Below, one piece after another: positions 49,819-60,054 of a stretch of DNA of 64,000 nucleotides. Position 1 is the stretch's first letter. The number at the start of each line of letters is the position of its first letter. Origin of the DNA: Catonia carolina (Eukaryota; Arthropoda; Insecta; Hemiptera; Achilidae); NCBI GenBank assembly GCA_035578175.1, contig JAQMRL010000002.1, forward strand, positions 135,534,171 to 135,598,170, in the 5' to 3' direction. The notes beneath the pieces were generated by a model. The model saw only the letters and a program-made list of their open reading frames with translations. It had not been told where the DNA came from and ran no database searches. A program made the position numbers and the translations under genes.

Positions 49819-50013
49819 GCCGGCCGCATTGGCGCAGTTGGTAACGTGCTCGCCTCTCATCATGCTGTCCTGGGTTCGAATCCCACTCAGGCACGGCATA
49901 TTTTCATACGTTACAAAAAATCATTTCATCCTACATTGCATAAAGTTCCACCCCAAAGTCGTCGCTAATGACCGTTGCAGTTGATGCGACGTTAAATAAA
50001 TATATTAAAAAAA
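49819..50013 (+). mobile_element. SINE (B head, A-like tail) with 11-base target duplication
   Basis: Direct repeats AAGAAGGCACA flank it (49808-49818, 50014-50024). The head is family B (GCCGCATTGGCGCAGTTGGT, GGGTTCGAATCCCACTC), but the end (CCAAAGTCGTCGCTAATG, GCAGTTGATGCGACGTTAAA) is the family A tail. It is therefore a chimeric SINE, probably joined by template switching. Confidence 0.85.
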
Positions 50014-50344
50014 AAGAAGGCACAAATCAAAAACAAAATGTACACAAACAAGTAAATTTCCCCATCAACAGTTGTTAAGAAAGCTGAAACAACAGCTGAG
50101 AATACAAAAAACAGTGATGCAGTAATTTTTAAAACTAAAATTCTCTTTGCACTAAAATGAGCAGTATAAAATTGCAAAAAAATTAATTCGTTCTCGGTAA
50201 CATGATAATTTTTCTGTGTAAACTTGACAAAAACTTAATTTTTTCATAAAAAAATTAATTTTTTGACGTAATTTAATGCTTTTTCTGGTAGATCTAGGCC
50301 TAAACTATTGAAAAACATGAAAACCAAAAATCGAAATTTTGAGT

Positions 50345-50512
50345 TAAAATCATCGTGCCATCGCCCCTTAAGAACCCACTAACTTTTTGTGTAAATTACG
50401 AATCCGAAAACCGTTTGTTGCTATCTCTGGTAGTTTCTGTCATCTGGGTGTCACGGACGGACAGACTAAGGAAAATGATAGACGACAATTTTAAAAAATA
50501 CCACCTAACACT
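50345..50512 (-). repeat. Repeat family F fragment
   Basis: CCCACTAACTTTTTGTGTAA, ATTACGAATCCGAAAACCG, GTCATCTGGGTGTCACGG and TTAAAAAATACCACC mirror 52090-52240. Confidence 0.65.
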
Positions 50513-51285
50513 CACAATTAATTAAACCCAGATTTTTTACGGGTTCAATTAAAAAAGTAGTATCTATAAACCTATTATTAAATACAAGTACCAGATATAT
50601 TGGAAAAATGGAAGCACAATTCAAAAGCATATTCGGACAGTTTTTAAATACTTATAGATAAAACAAAATCAATTACTATGTATACGAGTACTAAGCCATA
50701 TATTAATAATTGTACGCGTATAGATAAGCGTTTCATTATGAATGTTACATTGAAAAAGAAGGACAAATTAATAAATTATTGAATTGAGAATGTCATTTTA
50801 AGATATTTGATCACTATAAGATTGTAAGTAGTTATAAATGTGTGGCCTGTTTGTACTTTCAAACATTAATGTTGCTATGGTATAGCCACATTCGAAAAGA
50901 TTTATGTTACATAATGATTGTATTACGGAGGTTAAATGCCTTTTCAAAGGTAAAATTTTAAAATTATTATTTAGTTCGTTCTAATTTGTTAGTTTATTTG
51001 AGGGGATTTTTTTACGGGTACATCTTGTTAAAATAAAAATAAAAATACTTATGATCGGTTTTCTTAAAACACATTTCAGGCAGCCAACTGAATCTTAGCA
51101 AGCCTGTTTAAAATTTTAGATTCCGAAAGAAATTTGAGACATGAAAAAAGCGAAAAATAGTAGAATTTCTTGTTTCGCAAGGAGAAAATTATGGTTGTTA
51201 CAAATCTCCTATTGCTAACGAAAGTAATCCTATTTCACACCGAACCTACTATGCAAAAGAATCTGAAGATTTTGTAGCGTTAATT
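50513..51285. other. Intergenic, nothing recognised
   Basis: AT-rich sequence with no ORF or shared repeat. Confidence 0.4.
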
Positions 51286-51454
51286 TTTTTTTGTTTAACG
51301 TCCGACTGTTCTGCAATTACTGCTAATGCAGACGGTGAAGGATGAAATGATATTTTGTAACTTATGAAAAAATGCCATGCCTGAATGGGATTCGAACCCA
51401 AGACCGCATGATGAGAGGCGAGCACGTTACCAACTGCGCCAATGCGGCCGGCTT
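51286..51454 (-). mobile_element. SINE family B, complete copy
   Basis: Nearly identical to the copy at 20545-20712: GTTTAACGTCCGACTGTTCT, GCAGACGGTGAAGGATGAAA, GGGATTCGAACCCAAGACC, ACCAACTGCGCCAATGCGG. Confidence 0.87.
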
Positions 51455-51506
51455 GTAGCGTTAAGAAACAAACATTTTGTGTCTACGAGCAAAAATTACT
51501 GAACTT

Positions 51507-51672
51507 TTGCGGGAAATAAATTAAAACATTAGGGCCTAACTATTAAATATTCACAATCATTTTATTTTCCGACAAGTGGGCTACCGAATATCATGTATTT
51601 ATTTATATTACAATTACATTATATTATTTGTTTTTATTTCATAATGTGAATATCTAAAGACAATCTGTTTTC
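51507..51672 (+). repeat. Left arm of a 166-base inverted repeat
   Basis: GCGGGAAATAAATTAAAACA through ATGTGAATATCTAAAGAC is the reverse complement, at about 93% by eye, of 53577-53747. The repeats enclose about 1.9 kb containing family F and a family D insertion. Confidence 0.85.
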
Positions 51673-51939
51673 TTAAATTGCCAACGAAAAATGTCAGGTA
51701 ATTATTTTATATTTTACTTAACTTACATTTAATTACATTTATTATCATTATTATTCTCGCTGTTGTTATTATTATAGTAGACAAAACATAATTATTATAT
51801 CCAAATATTATTCTTATGTATAAGAACGAAGTTAAAAACACAGGTGCTTTCCGAACCGGTGACGTCTTTGCTAGTGACGGTATGTACTCTAACGGCCGGT
51901 CATGCGCGTGACCCCTACCGTCTCTTCCTCTTATTTACT

Positions 51940-52981
51940 GTGGGGAAAGTTATGTTATCGTGTAACATTTTTGAAGTCGAATTTCCACCGTAAATAGTAT
52001 ACATTTCAGGCCCCATCAGCTCAAAAAAATATGTTTTTACTTTGTTTTGCCCTGTATGTAATGTAGGTATAGGTAGTTTCGAGTTTTTTTTTAATTTATT
52101 TGTTGCAGTTAATAATTTGTGGCAAATTTTTAAAATTGTCATTATCATTTTCCGGTGTCCATTAGTCACACCCAGTTATCAGAAATTAAAGAGAAAGCAA
52201 CAAACGGTTTTCGGATTCGTAATCTACACAAAAAGTTAGTGGGTCTGGATTGGGTTAAGTTCCGGAACTGACCCAAAACCGGAAGTCAAGAAATCAATGT
52301 AGGAATTCGGGAACAAAAATATTGTCATTAGATTCCTTTTAAAGAGTTGATACAGAAATCACTAATGGTATTTTCCATTGATGAAAGGTAAGCCTTTTTA
52401 GAAATTGCGTTTTAGAAAGTTAGTGGGCCTGGATTGGGTTAATTTCCGGAACTGACCCAGAACCGGAAGTCAAGAAATATCAATGTGGGAATTTGGGAAC
52501 AAAAATATTTTCATTAGATTCCTCTTAAAGAGTAGATACAGAAATCACTAATGGTATTTGCCATTGATGAAAGGTAAGCCTTTTTAGAAATTGCGTTTTA
52601 GAAAGTTAGTGGGCCTGGATTGGGTTAATTTCCGGAACTGATCCAGAACCGGAAGTCAAGAAATCAATGTAGGAATTCGGGAACAAAAATATTTTCATTA
52701 GATTCCTCTTAAAGAGGTGATACAGAAATCGCTATTAGTATTTGCCATTGGTGAAAGGTAAGGCTTTTTAGAAATTGCGGCCAGCCATGAGACGCGTCGT
52801 CTCATGAAAGTGATTTTTTTTACTTTCCTCATCAACATTGCTACAGTTTTACATTGGCAACAGAAACTAGTGTAAGTGTTTCACACCATCTTTTTCGTCA
52901 TTTTATATCATCGACGCACAAGTCAAAGTTTATACAAGAGAAAGCAACAAACAGTTTTCGGATTCGTAATCTACACAAAAA
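51940..52981 (+). repeat. Repeat family F with three tandem units of about 185 bases
   Basis: A leader with TTTCAGGCCCCATCAGCTCA (related to family E's TTTTCAGACCCCCTGAACC) precedes units starting AGTTAGTGGG at 52234, 52418 and 52604, each with TTCCGGAACTGACCC and CAGAAATCACTAATGG. The end has a GAGACGCGTCGTCTC palindrome, then CATTGGCAACAGAAACTAGTG and GTGTTTCACACC. Family E has comparable ends. No ORF. Confidence 0.8.
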
Positions 52982-53375
52982 TCTATGCCCAAAACGGGCA
53001 GGTGGAGTGTAATTTTAATTGCACTCTATCTGTTTGGTCCAGGGCTAAAAAAAATAGTTCTGTTTTTTATCACATAGTCAGCCACTTGTATGACTGAACT
53101 ATTAAGAACATAAGAGGTAGAGGTGTAAAAGACACTAGTCAGAGTTATCTCCTCTGAGAGTAATGAATTTCACTATGCAGCCAGACCCTGTGGTGAATGA
53201 AGTGAAGGTGTCATTTGCAGGGTGGAAAGTGAGTGCTTTTCGGAGGGCCTGGCATGCTGATAAGCATACTCTTTCAACTCAGTAAGGAAGGCAATGGTAA
53301 ACCACCTTACTCCTCGTTTTACTTAGTAAAACCTCTAGAGGTTCAAACCAGCCTTTCGGCTGTTGACCTAAACAC
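52982..53375 (+). mobile_element. Repeat family D with 14-base target duplication
   Basis: AATCTACACAAAAA occurs at 52968-52981 and 53376-53389, exactly flanking a 394-base copy. The insertion lies inside a family F unit whose sequence continues undisturbed on the far side, so it gives an empty-site reference and defines the element's ends. Confidence 0.92.
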
Positions 53376-53389
53376 AATCTACACAAAAA

Positions 53390-53576
53390 GTTAGTGGGCC
53401 TGGAGGTTTAAGTTCCGGAACTGACCCAAAACCGGAAGTCAAGAAATCAATGTAGGAATTCGGGAACAAAAATATTGTCATTAGATTCCTCTTAAAGAGT
53501 TGATACAGAAATCACTAATGGTATTTGCCATTGGTAAAAGGTAAGCCTTTTTAGAAATTGCCTTTTTAGAAATTTG
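53390..53576 (+). repeat. Fourth family F unit, beyond the D insertion
   Basis: Starts AGTTAGTGGG at 53389, missing TTGGG relative to the others, and ends AAGCCTTTTTAGAAATTG. Confidence 0.75.
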
Positions 53577-53747
53577 AACATATTGTCTTCAGATATTCAC
53601 ATTATGAAATAAAAATAAATAATATATAATATAACTGTAATATAAATAAATACATGATATTCGGTAGCCTACTTGTTGGAAAATAAAATGGTTGTGAATA
53701 TTTAATAGTTAGGCCCTAATGTTTTAATTTATTTCCCGCAATTCCTT
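53577..53747 (-). repeat. Right arm of the 166-base inverted repeat
   Basis: Reverse complement of 51507-51672, from TATTCACATTATGAAATAAA to TTAATTTATTTCCCGC. Confidence 0.85.
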
Positions 53748-53754
53748 TTTAGAA

Positions 53755-53905
53755 ATTGAGACGCATCGTCTCATGAAAGTGATTTTTTTACATTCCTCAT
53801 CAAAATTGTTAAAGTTTTACATTGGCAACAGAAACTAGTGTAAGTGTTTCAAACCTTCTTTTTCGTCATTTTACATCATCGACGCACAAGTCAAAGTTTA
53901 TGTAG
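53755..53905 (+). repeat. Family F terminal segment, second copy
   Basis: A direct duplicate of 52787-52931: GAGACGCATCGTCTCATG, TTTACATTGGCAACAGAAAC, TCATCGACGCACAAGTCAAA. Confidence 0.78.
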
Positions 53906-54684
53906 GCATCATCCCCTTGTAAAATTAAATTTAAAAAATAAAACGAATGTGTTCTTACTTGGTGTTTGTAGTATATAATGATTAATTGATATGATTTGAT
54001 GACGTAGAACAATATAGTTGTTTACGAATGCGATTGGATATTAACGTCCCGATGAACGAGTAATAACTTTTATTGTAAGAGCCATTATCCTTTTTACTTC
54101 ATAAAGAAACTGACGGATCGTGATACAACAGACAATTGTTTAGTATACTAAATAATAACACCCTGTTAAAGTCGACGGACCAGTTTTAAAAAGTTGCTCT
54201 TCCTAATAATAGTCTTTTGTTGTGTTGATACAAAAGGATTGGGTTAATTATATTCTTCTACGAACGGCCAGTAACGCTAAGTAATTCCAACACGTAGATC
54301 TTAGTTGTCCCTGAGTAAACAAAAAGGCTGCGAAATTGTTGTTGAAATTCATGTCCAAGAACTAACAGTAAAAATGTTGATAATAAATTCGAATATTTTT
54401 TCTTTCGAATTATTAAACAGTGTGTTATTACTTTTGTGTACTGATGTGAATTTTTTGTAGCATCTCTACATTCAGAACCTACAGTAAAAGAAATTATATT
54501 TTATCAGTAGAGGGGCAGATGATAATGAGTTATGACTTAATATCCGCGTCAAAAATAATAAAAACCCGAGTTTGAAGCTCAATTGTTAAAAGAATGGCAT
54601 CGATTGTAACGTACTATACCTATGTCAAATTAATGCCAGTTTAATTTTGCGTTGAATAGTGAAAACTTGAATTTTTTTCTATTT
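53906..54684. other. Intergenic, nothing recognised
   Basis: No ORF or shared repeat. Confidence 0.4.
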
Positions 54685-54818
54685 TTACTTTTTCTTACCT
54701 ATATAAATTTATAGGAAGGAAAGTATTGTTTTCATGTCGATTTTTCGAAATCGAGTTTTCACCGGATCTACACGTTTTCAGACCCCCTGAACACAAAAAA
54801 ACATGTTTTTAGCGATTG

Positions 54819-54853
<35 letters not shown>

Positions 54854-55100
54854 CAGAATATCTCAAGAACGGAACATCGTACGAACTTGAAACTTAAGTT
54901 AGACACCACTACTGGACCCGACACGAACAGTTTTCATCAAAATCGGTGAATCGGAAGTAGTAGTTTATTCGTGTAATTTTTCACTTTTTTGATATTTTCT
55001 CAAAAACGGGTCCTACGATTTTTTTAAAAATCGCCTTATTTAGGCTACTATATTTTTTATGCTCTACAAGGTAAGGTAGGCGTTATGTCTGCTGAAATTC
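54685..55100 (+). mobile_element. Repeat family E, copy 6 (5' part)
   Basis: Begins CTTTTTCTTACCTATATAAA, carries (GT)n at 54820-54850, and stops after AGGTAGGCGTTATGTCTGC, nearly the same point as copy 5. Confidence 0.8.
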
Positions 55101-55129
55101 TTCTCTATATTTTATCACTCTATATTTTC

Positions 55130-55670
55130 TCTATATTGTGTTAAAATTTAAAACTTTTCGATCAAATAGTTATCGAGTTACACGCCTCTAAACGCATGAA
55201 ATTTGTTCCTATAGCAAAAAAACCGGGTCTTTACATAAATTTGTTGTCTACCTGAATTGACAGACTGCATTGTCAATTTAGGTAGACAGTCAGATTCAGG
55301 CAACATGGTTAGTAGCGCCCATCCACTGCATTACCCAGTCTATTTGTCAAAATTTTTAAATTTCTACCACAACATTGGCCAATTTATATTTCATGTTATT
55401 ATCATATTTGTACTAAATTTTTTACGCTGAATAAAACGACAGTTTGCCCGTGCCGAACGATGGAGCGGTTTCCGAAATAACAAGGGTTCAGAATATTGTT
55501 AATAAGTCAAAATTTAAATAACGTACGAATTTGAAATTTTGTACACGCTGTAAGATCATAATTCTCTATTTGTGTTAAAAATTAAAACTTTTCTGTTGAA
55601 TAGTTATCGAGTTACACGCCTCTGAACGCATAAAATTTGTTGCGATAGCAAAAAACTGGGTCTTTTTGTT
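55130..55670 (+). repeat. Pair of 107-base direct repeats with a hairpin between
   Basis: 55133-55238 and 55561-55668 share TAGTTATCGAGTTACACGCC and AGCAAAAAAC/ACCGGGTCTTT. A hairpin TGTCTACCTGAATTGACA / TGTCAATTTAGGTAGACA lies at 55247-55290. No ORF; class unknown. Confidence 0.65.
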
Positions 55671-56726
55671 TTCCAACCTCGATATGGGAATTTTTAAACA
55701 ACATTAAAAATATAGGACTATTATGGGTCAACGCAGAATAAAATGAGCTAAATTTTTATGTAAAGTATGTTAAAATCCGACGCATAGTTTGGAAGATGCA
55801 AGGGTTCAAACTCGGGTGTCTATGATTATTAAACCGATAGTAGTAGCACTTCCACTCCTCCATGATCTGCACTTAACTCTTATCAGTAATCGCCAAGTTA
55901 CAGCGCGCTACCGTGAAGGCTCAATAAAACCTATTTAGGTTTTCTAATAAACGCTGCTGGTAGTCGAAGGTTAGTTTACTATACCTTGTGTCAAACTAAC
56001 TTTTAATTAGTTACGCTTTTAAACTAGTTTATAAATAGTTAAAGTATGACGTTAAAGACTTATAATGTACTACTCTAACTTTTACGCAGAAGTTAATGTG
56101 ACACAAATTCGTATGTTTTTTTACAAATTTGTTAGACTATTATGATTATCTTAATTTGTTATTGCCACTTATGTACGTTTATCGGAAGATTAGTACAAAA
56201 ACTTGTGAAAAGTATTCTACTTTTGCAAAATCGGCCTTTGTGGATCAGCGGTAAGGTCTTTGATCGGTTTGTTTTTCTTTAATCTTTTGTTTAAGTATTG
56301 TTTTCATGTCCTCAATCAATCAATCAATCGGTCATTAGTGAAGACGATTGGAATTGACACGATAAGGTCGTTCTTGTTGAATTGTATGAAAATTTTTCAA
56401 CCCTTATCAGGAATCAAACTCCAGTCTTCCGTCCAAGTGGCGATTGCGCTTATTGATTCGTAAAGTGTCCCGTGGCAACAGTTTAAGCTGTCAGTATCTT
56501 GGTGTTCGTGTTGAAGATAAGTTTATCTTAACGTGTGGTGCTAATAGTGTTGTTGTAAGGCTAGTATTAGTTAAATCATTGCCTTGCATGAGTTGGTTAG
56601 TTGATAGTAATTATTTTATTTTGATGCCTTATTTATAATTATATTTACCTATTTAAGTATCCATTTTTAAACTTAATTTTACGTAATATTTTTTTAATTT
56701 TCAGTACATACAAGTTTTTCTTTTTT
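55671..56726. other. Intergenic, tRNA-like remnants only
   Basis: GCCTTTGTGGATCAGCGGTAAGG at 56234 is a possible SINE A box without a convincing body. (TCAA)n is at 56314-56330. No gene recognised. Confidence 0.4.
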
Positions 56727-56907
56727 TCTTTGTTTATTTAACGTCGCATCAACTACAGTGGTCATTAGCGACGACGTTGGGTTGTAACTGTGAAGATGAA
56801 ATGATTTTTTGTAACGTATGAAAATATGCCGTACCTGAGTGGGATTCGAACCCAAAACCGCATAGTTATAGGCGAGCACATTACCAACGACGCCAATGCG
56901 ACCGGCT
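56727..56907 (-). mobile_element. SINE with B head and A-like tail, second copy
   Basis: Reverse orientation: TTTATTTAACGTCGCATCAA, GTGGTCATTAGCGACGACG (family A tail), then AACGTATGAAAATATGCCG and GGGATTCGAACCCAAAACC, ACGCCAATGCGACCGG (family B head). Same chimeric structure as 49819-50013. Confidence 0.8.
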
Positions 56908-57058
56908 AGTTTTTATTTATTGCGAATATTTTAATACAAAAAAAGTTGTTTATTGTTTACTTATTCCATTTTCAGTTTTTGTTTACAATATTTACGTAAC
57001 GTTTTAAAATAACACGTGACATTATCACCTACGTTCACAGTAATTAACATATTACCTG

Positions 57059-57235
57059 ACCGCCTCCGTGGCCTAGTGGTTAACGTGCTACGCTGCAAAG
57101 CGTTGGTCCTGGGTTCAATTTTCCGCTAGGATCTGGAAAATTATTACAAGTTCAAACCTACCGTTCGTCACCCACCCCAACATAGTCGCTAAAAACCAAA
57201 ATGTTGATGCGATTTAAAATAAACTAAAAAATATA
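57059..57235 (+). mobile_element. SINE family A, complete copy
   Basis: Head GCCTCCGTGGCCTAGTGGTT, B box TGGGTTCAATTTTCCG, body TTACAAGTTCAAACCTACCG, CAAAATGTTGATGCGATT, A-rich tail. A further tRNA-like A/B-box pair (GGCGTAGTGATTAAAG, AGGTTCGATTCTTGG) follows at 57247-57305. Confidence 0.8.
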
Positions 57236-57784
57236 CATATTTTGTTTGGCGTAGTGATTAAAGTTAATTACAAAACGAAGATCCTAGGTTCGATTCTTGG
57301 TTAGGGTTCCTAAATTTTAACGCGTAAAAAACAATATTGGTGGTTTTTAACTTGTTAAAACCTTATCGATGCAGCTGGGAGTTGAACCAAGTTTTCCGTT
57401 TTGTTGTTCGTTACAATCCATTACTTTATCTCTGCACTAGGTTAGGCCATGATTGTTTTTATTTTCGTAAATTTTCGTAGTTGACTAATTTTATTCTATC
57501 CTTTCCTACAAAGTGTCGCGCTTCAGTAATGATAAAAAATCAATTTCTTTTAAGTATCTAAAAGAATATCTTTTACTAAGACAAATTTTAATCAGATTTC
57601 AAAAACAACATAACTAACTTATTATTACATTCAAAATGTTTAATTTGCTCCCTTTGCACGTGAAAATTTTGAATGATAGGTCTTTTTAAAGTAGTATCCA
57701 TGAATGGATATTAATGTAGGAAGAGACAATATACAGTCGTATTATAGAAAGGTTACTTTCAAAATAACGTTTTTTTTAGATTAC

Positions 57785-57791
57785 TCATTTA

Positions 57792-57822
<31 letters not shown>

Positions 57823-58026
57823 TTTTCATTTAAATAATACAGTATTTTTTCTAGTTCAATATATTATGGTTTTTTTAGATTTATTATACTGTACTAATTA
57901 TAGATTGAGTTTTTTTAATACTTTTTTTTCATTTAAATAATACAGTATATTTTTCTAGTTCAATATATTATGGTTTTTTTAGATTTATTATACTGTACTA
58001 ATTTTAGATTGAGTTTTTTTAATAAT
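57785..58026. repeat. (TA)n plus tandem duplication of 106 bases
   Basis: TA repeat at 57790-57812. Two nearly identical units then follow, 57815-57920 and 57921-58026, each with AATAATACAGTAT, CTAGTTCAATATATTATGG and TAGATTGAGTTTTTTTAATA. Confidence 0.8.
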
Positions 58027-59907
58027 TGTGTAATTTTAAGAATTTATTTAAAAAATTATATATATATTTAGTAAAAAGAAATATCTTTGTTTTAAGCTCT
58101 AGCATAGTTTTCTTTAAATCTCTTTTGTAGTTAGTTACTAAATAAAAGAAGCAAACACCTACCCTAGAACATGCCTTTTAGTCATAGTTGGGTAGGTCAA
58201 TTTCCTCCTTTTTTGTACGTGCGATTGTTGTAAATGTATTATAGCTTTTTTGAAAGAATGTCTATGGAAATGATTATAAAAAAAATATATGGAGATAAAG
58301 TTTTAATTATTATTATTATTCATTCTAACAGTTAACTTAGGTTTCATTGATTAGAGCTGTTGCAATACTATGCTCATCTCTTTTGGTTCTTTTGAAGTGC
58401 AGAACTCTTCTGAATCCAATCCATTTTTTTCCAGGTCTTCTTTCAAGACCGATATTAAATCGTCCTCCCTCCAGAGTTCCTCAATACCGCAACATTTATC
58501 TCCTCGATGTAAATTTCTTTAGGGGACATTTTTTCTATTTCATTTAAGTTAACTAAATCAAAAGTTGTTTTTCAAAATGTTTATGATTTTCCAAAACAAC
58601 CAAACAAAAATGTTTTGAAGAAAATGGTGTATATTCTTCCTGTGGCCCACCTAAAATATGGGAAAAACTGAGAATTAAATCTAGTGAATGATGTTGTTAT
58701 AGCCACTATAGGCTTATAGTATAGCCTATTTTGAAAGCAAATTTAATAAAAATATAATATGTAGGCTGCCTATGACTGCCATAACCAGTTTTTTTTCTTG
58801 AAATTAAGGGTCCTTAATTTGTTTCATGTTTCCATCTCTTTTATTGTAATCTAAAAAATATTTTCGTTTTGTTTTAAATATGTTGAAAGCGTAGTAAGAG
58901 ATATAGGCCTACCATAATCTTAAGCGATTTCAGTTGTCTTTCAGCCACCAGATAATATGACCTACCTAATAACATGGGTTTCGTAGTTTTTAACTACTAC
59001 CATTGTTAATTACACGAAACAATTCTGGTCGTAAAAAGTCAACCACGTTAAATACGTTAGTACTTCAAAAATTGGACAGCTCACACGGCCATCAAAACCT
59101 AAACACAACCATACCAGACCCTGACAAAGTCAACTATATTCTTCACTACGAAAGAGTCCTTTTTTTTTGAAGAACCAAACAATTTGAAAGACACCGAAAG
59201 CTTGATTTTCTACAATGATTAGTTTGATCAATATTTTTTTATTTAAAAATCATTAGGAAATTTACTCATTGAAAGTACTCAGGTTTTGGTCGGTTTTCCG
59301 GTAATGAGCTTTTAAAATGTAAGCCATTTCCTCCAGGCCGATTATAATAAAAATCAGCGCCTACATATGTTAAAAATCACAGTTTTCTTTAAATTTGAAT
59401 AGGTATTTAGAAAGTAAAATCCGATATTTAGTTTTCATGTGGTGGCTTTTTAAAATGAAAGTGATTTCGGTTCCACTTAAAGAAATAGAGAGATGATTTT
59501 TGGACTGAACCATGCATTATAAACAGCAAGCGTTAAAGAGTCATAATTGTTGGTACGGAGTGCGCATACAATATTGCAAGTGAAACTATAGCTTCTTAAA
59601 AAAGCTTTTTAATGAACACGTGATAAAATTTTGAAAAACATTAACATTCAAATCAGAGAGACGGCTTGGCTTTAATATGAAAGGATAAATGGAAATGACT
59701 GGGATAAAGAATTCCTTTGAATCGCGAAAGTTTTGAATTAACGAGGTTGAACTGTGCAAAACACCATTTGCAGTTCTGCAAAATGCAGTAAGCGTATTAA
59801 CCAGGGCACTGGATTATGGTTTACATTTTTTAATATTTAGTAATATTGACACTTAGTACCCTGTAGAAATTATAACTAATTTTATAAATATTTTTAATCT
59901 ATTTCAG
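58027..59907. other. Region upstream of gene 2 start
   Basis: Mostly AT-rich. An (ATT)n retroposon-type tail lies at about 58300-58320. A coding-like minus-strand reading at about 58355-58500 (LWREDDLISVLKEDLEKNGL, EEFCTSKEPKEMSIVLQQL-stop) is of unknown origin. The leader exon and promoter of gene 2 may lie here but were not identified. Confidence 0.4.
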
Positions 59908-59925
59908 CGCAATTAAAATCTCAAA
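59908..59925 (+). promoter_or_regulatory. 5' untranslated tail and splice acceptor of gene 2
   Basis: TTTTTAATCTATTTCAG ends at 59907, 18 bases before the ATG. The parallel with gene 1 supports a non-coding upstream exon in both paralogs. Confidence 0.55.
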
Positions 59926-60054
59926 ATGGATGAATTAAAAGGCACGAAGCAGTTTGACATTTATGATTTACTGGTGGTGTTAACATGCCTTATTATATCA
60001 GCAAGTATTGGATTGTATTACAGATTGTCGGGTGGCAAACAAAAAACTACTCAG
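59926..60054 (+). CDS. SLC5 gene 2, coding exon 1
   Basis: Begins ATGGATGAATTAAAAGG and has one membrane helix at about residues 14-32. Three residues longer than exon 1 of gene 1. The open frame that continues beyond 60054 is intron plus repeat family D and should not be annotated as protein. Confidence 0.9.
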
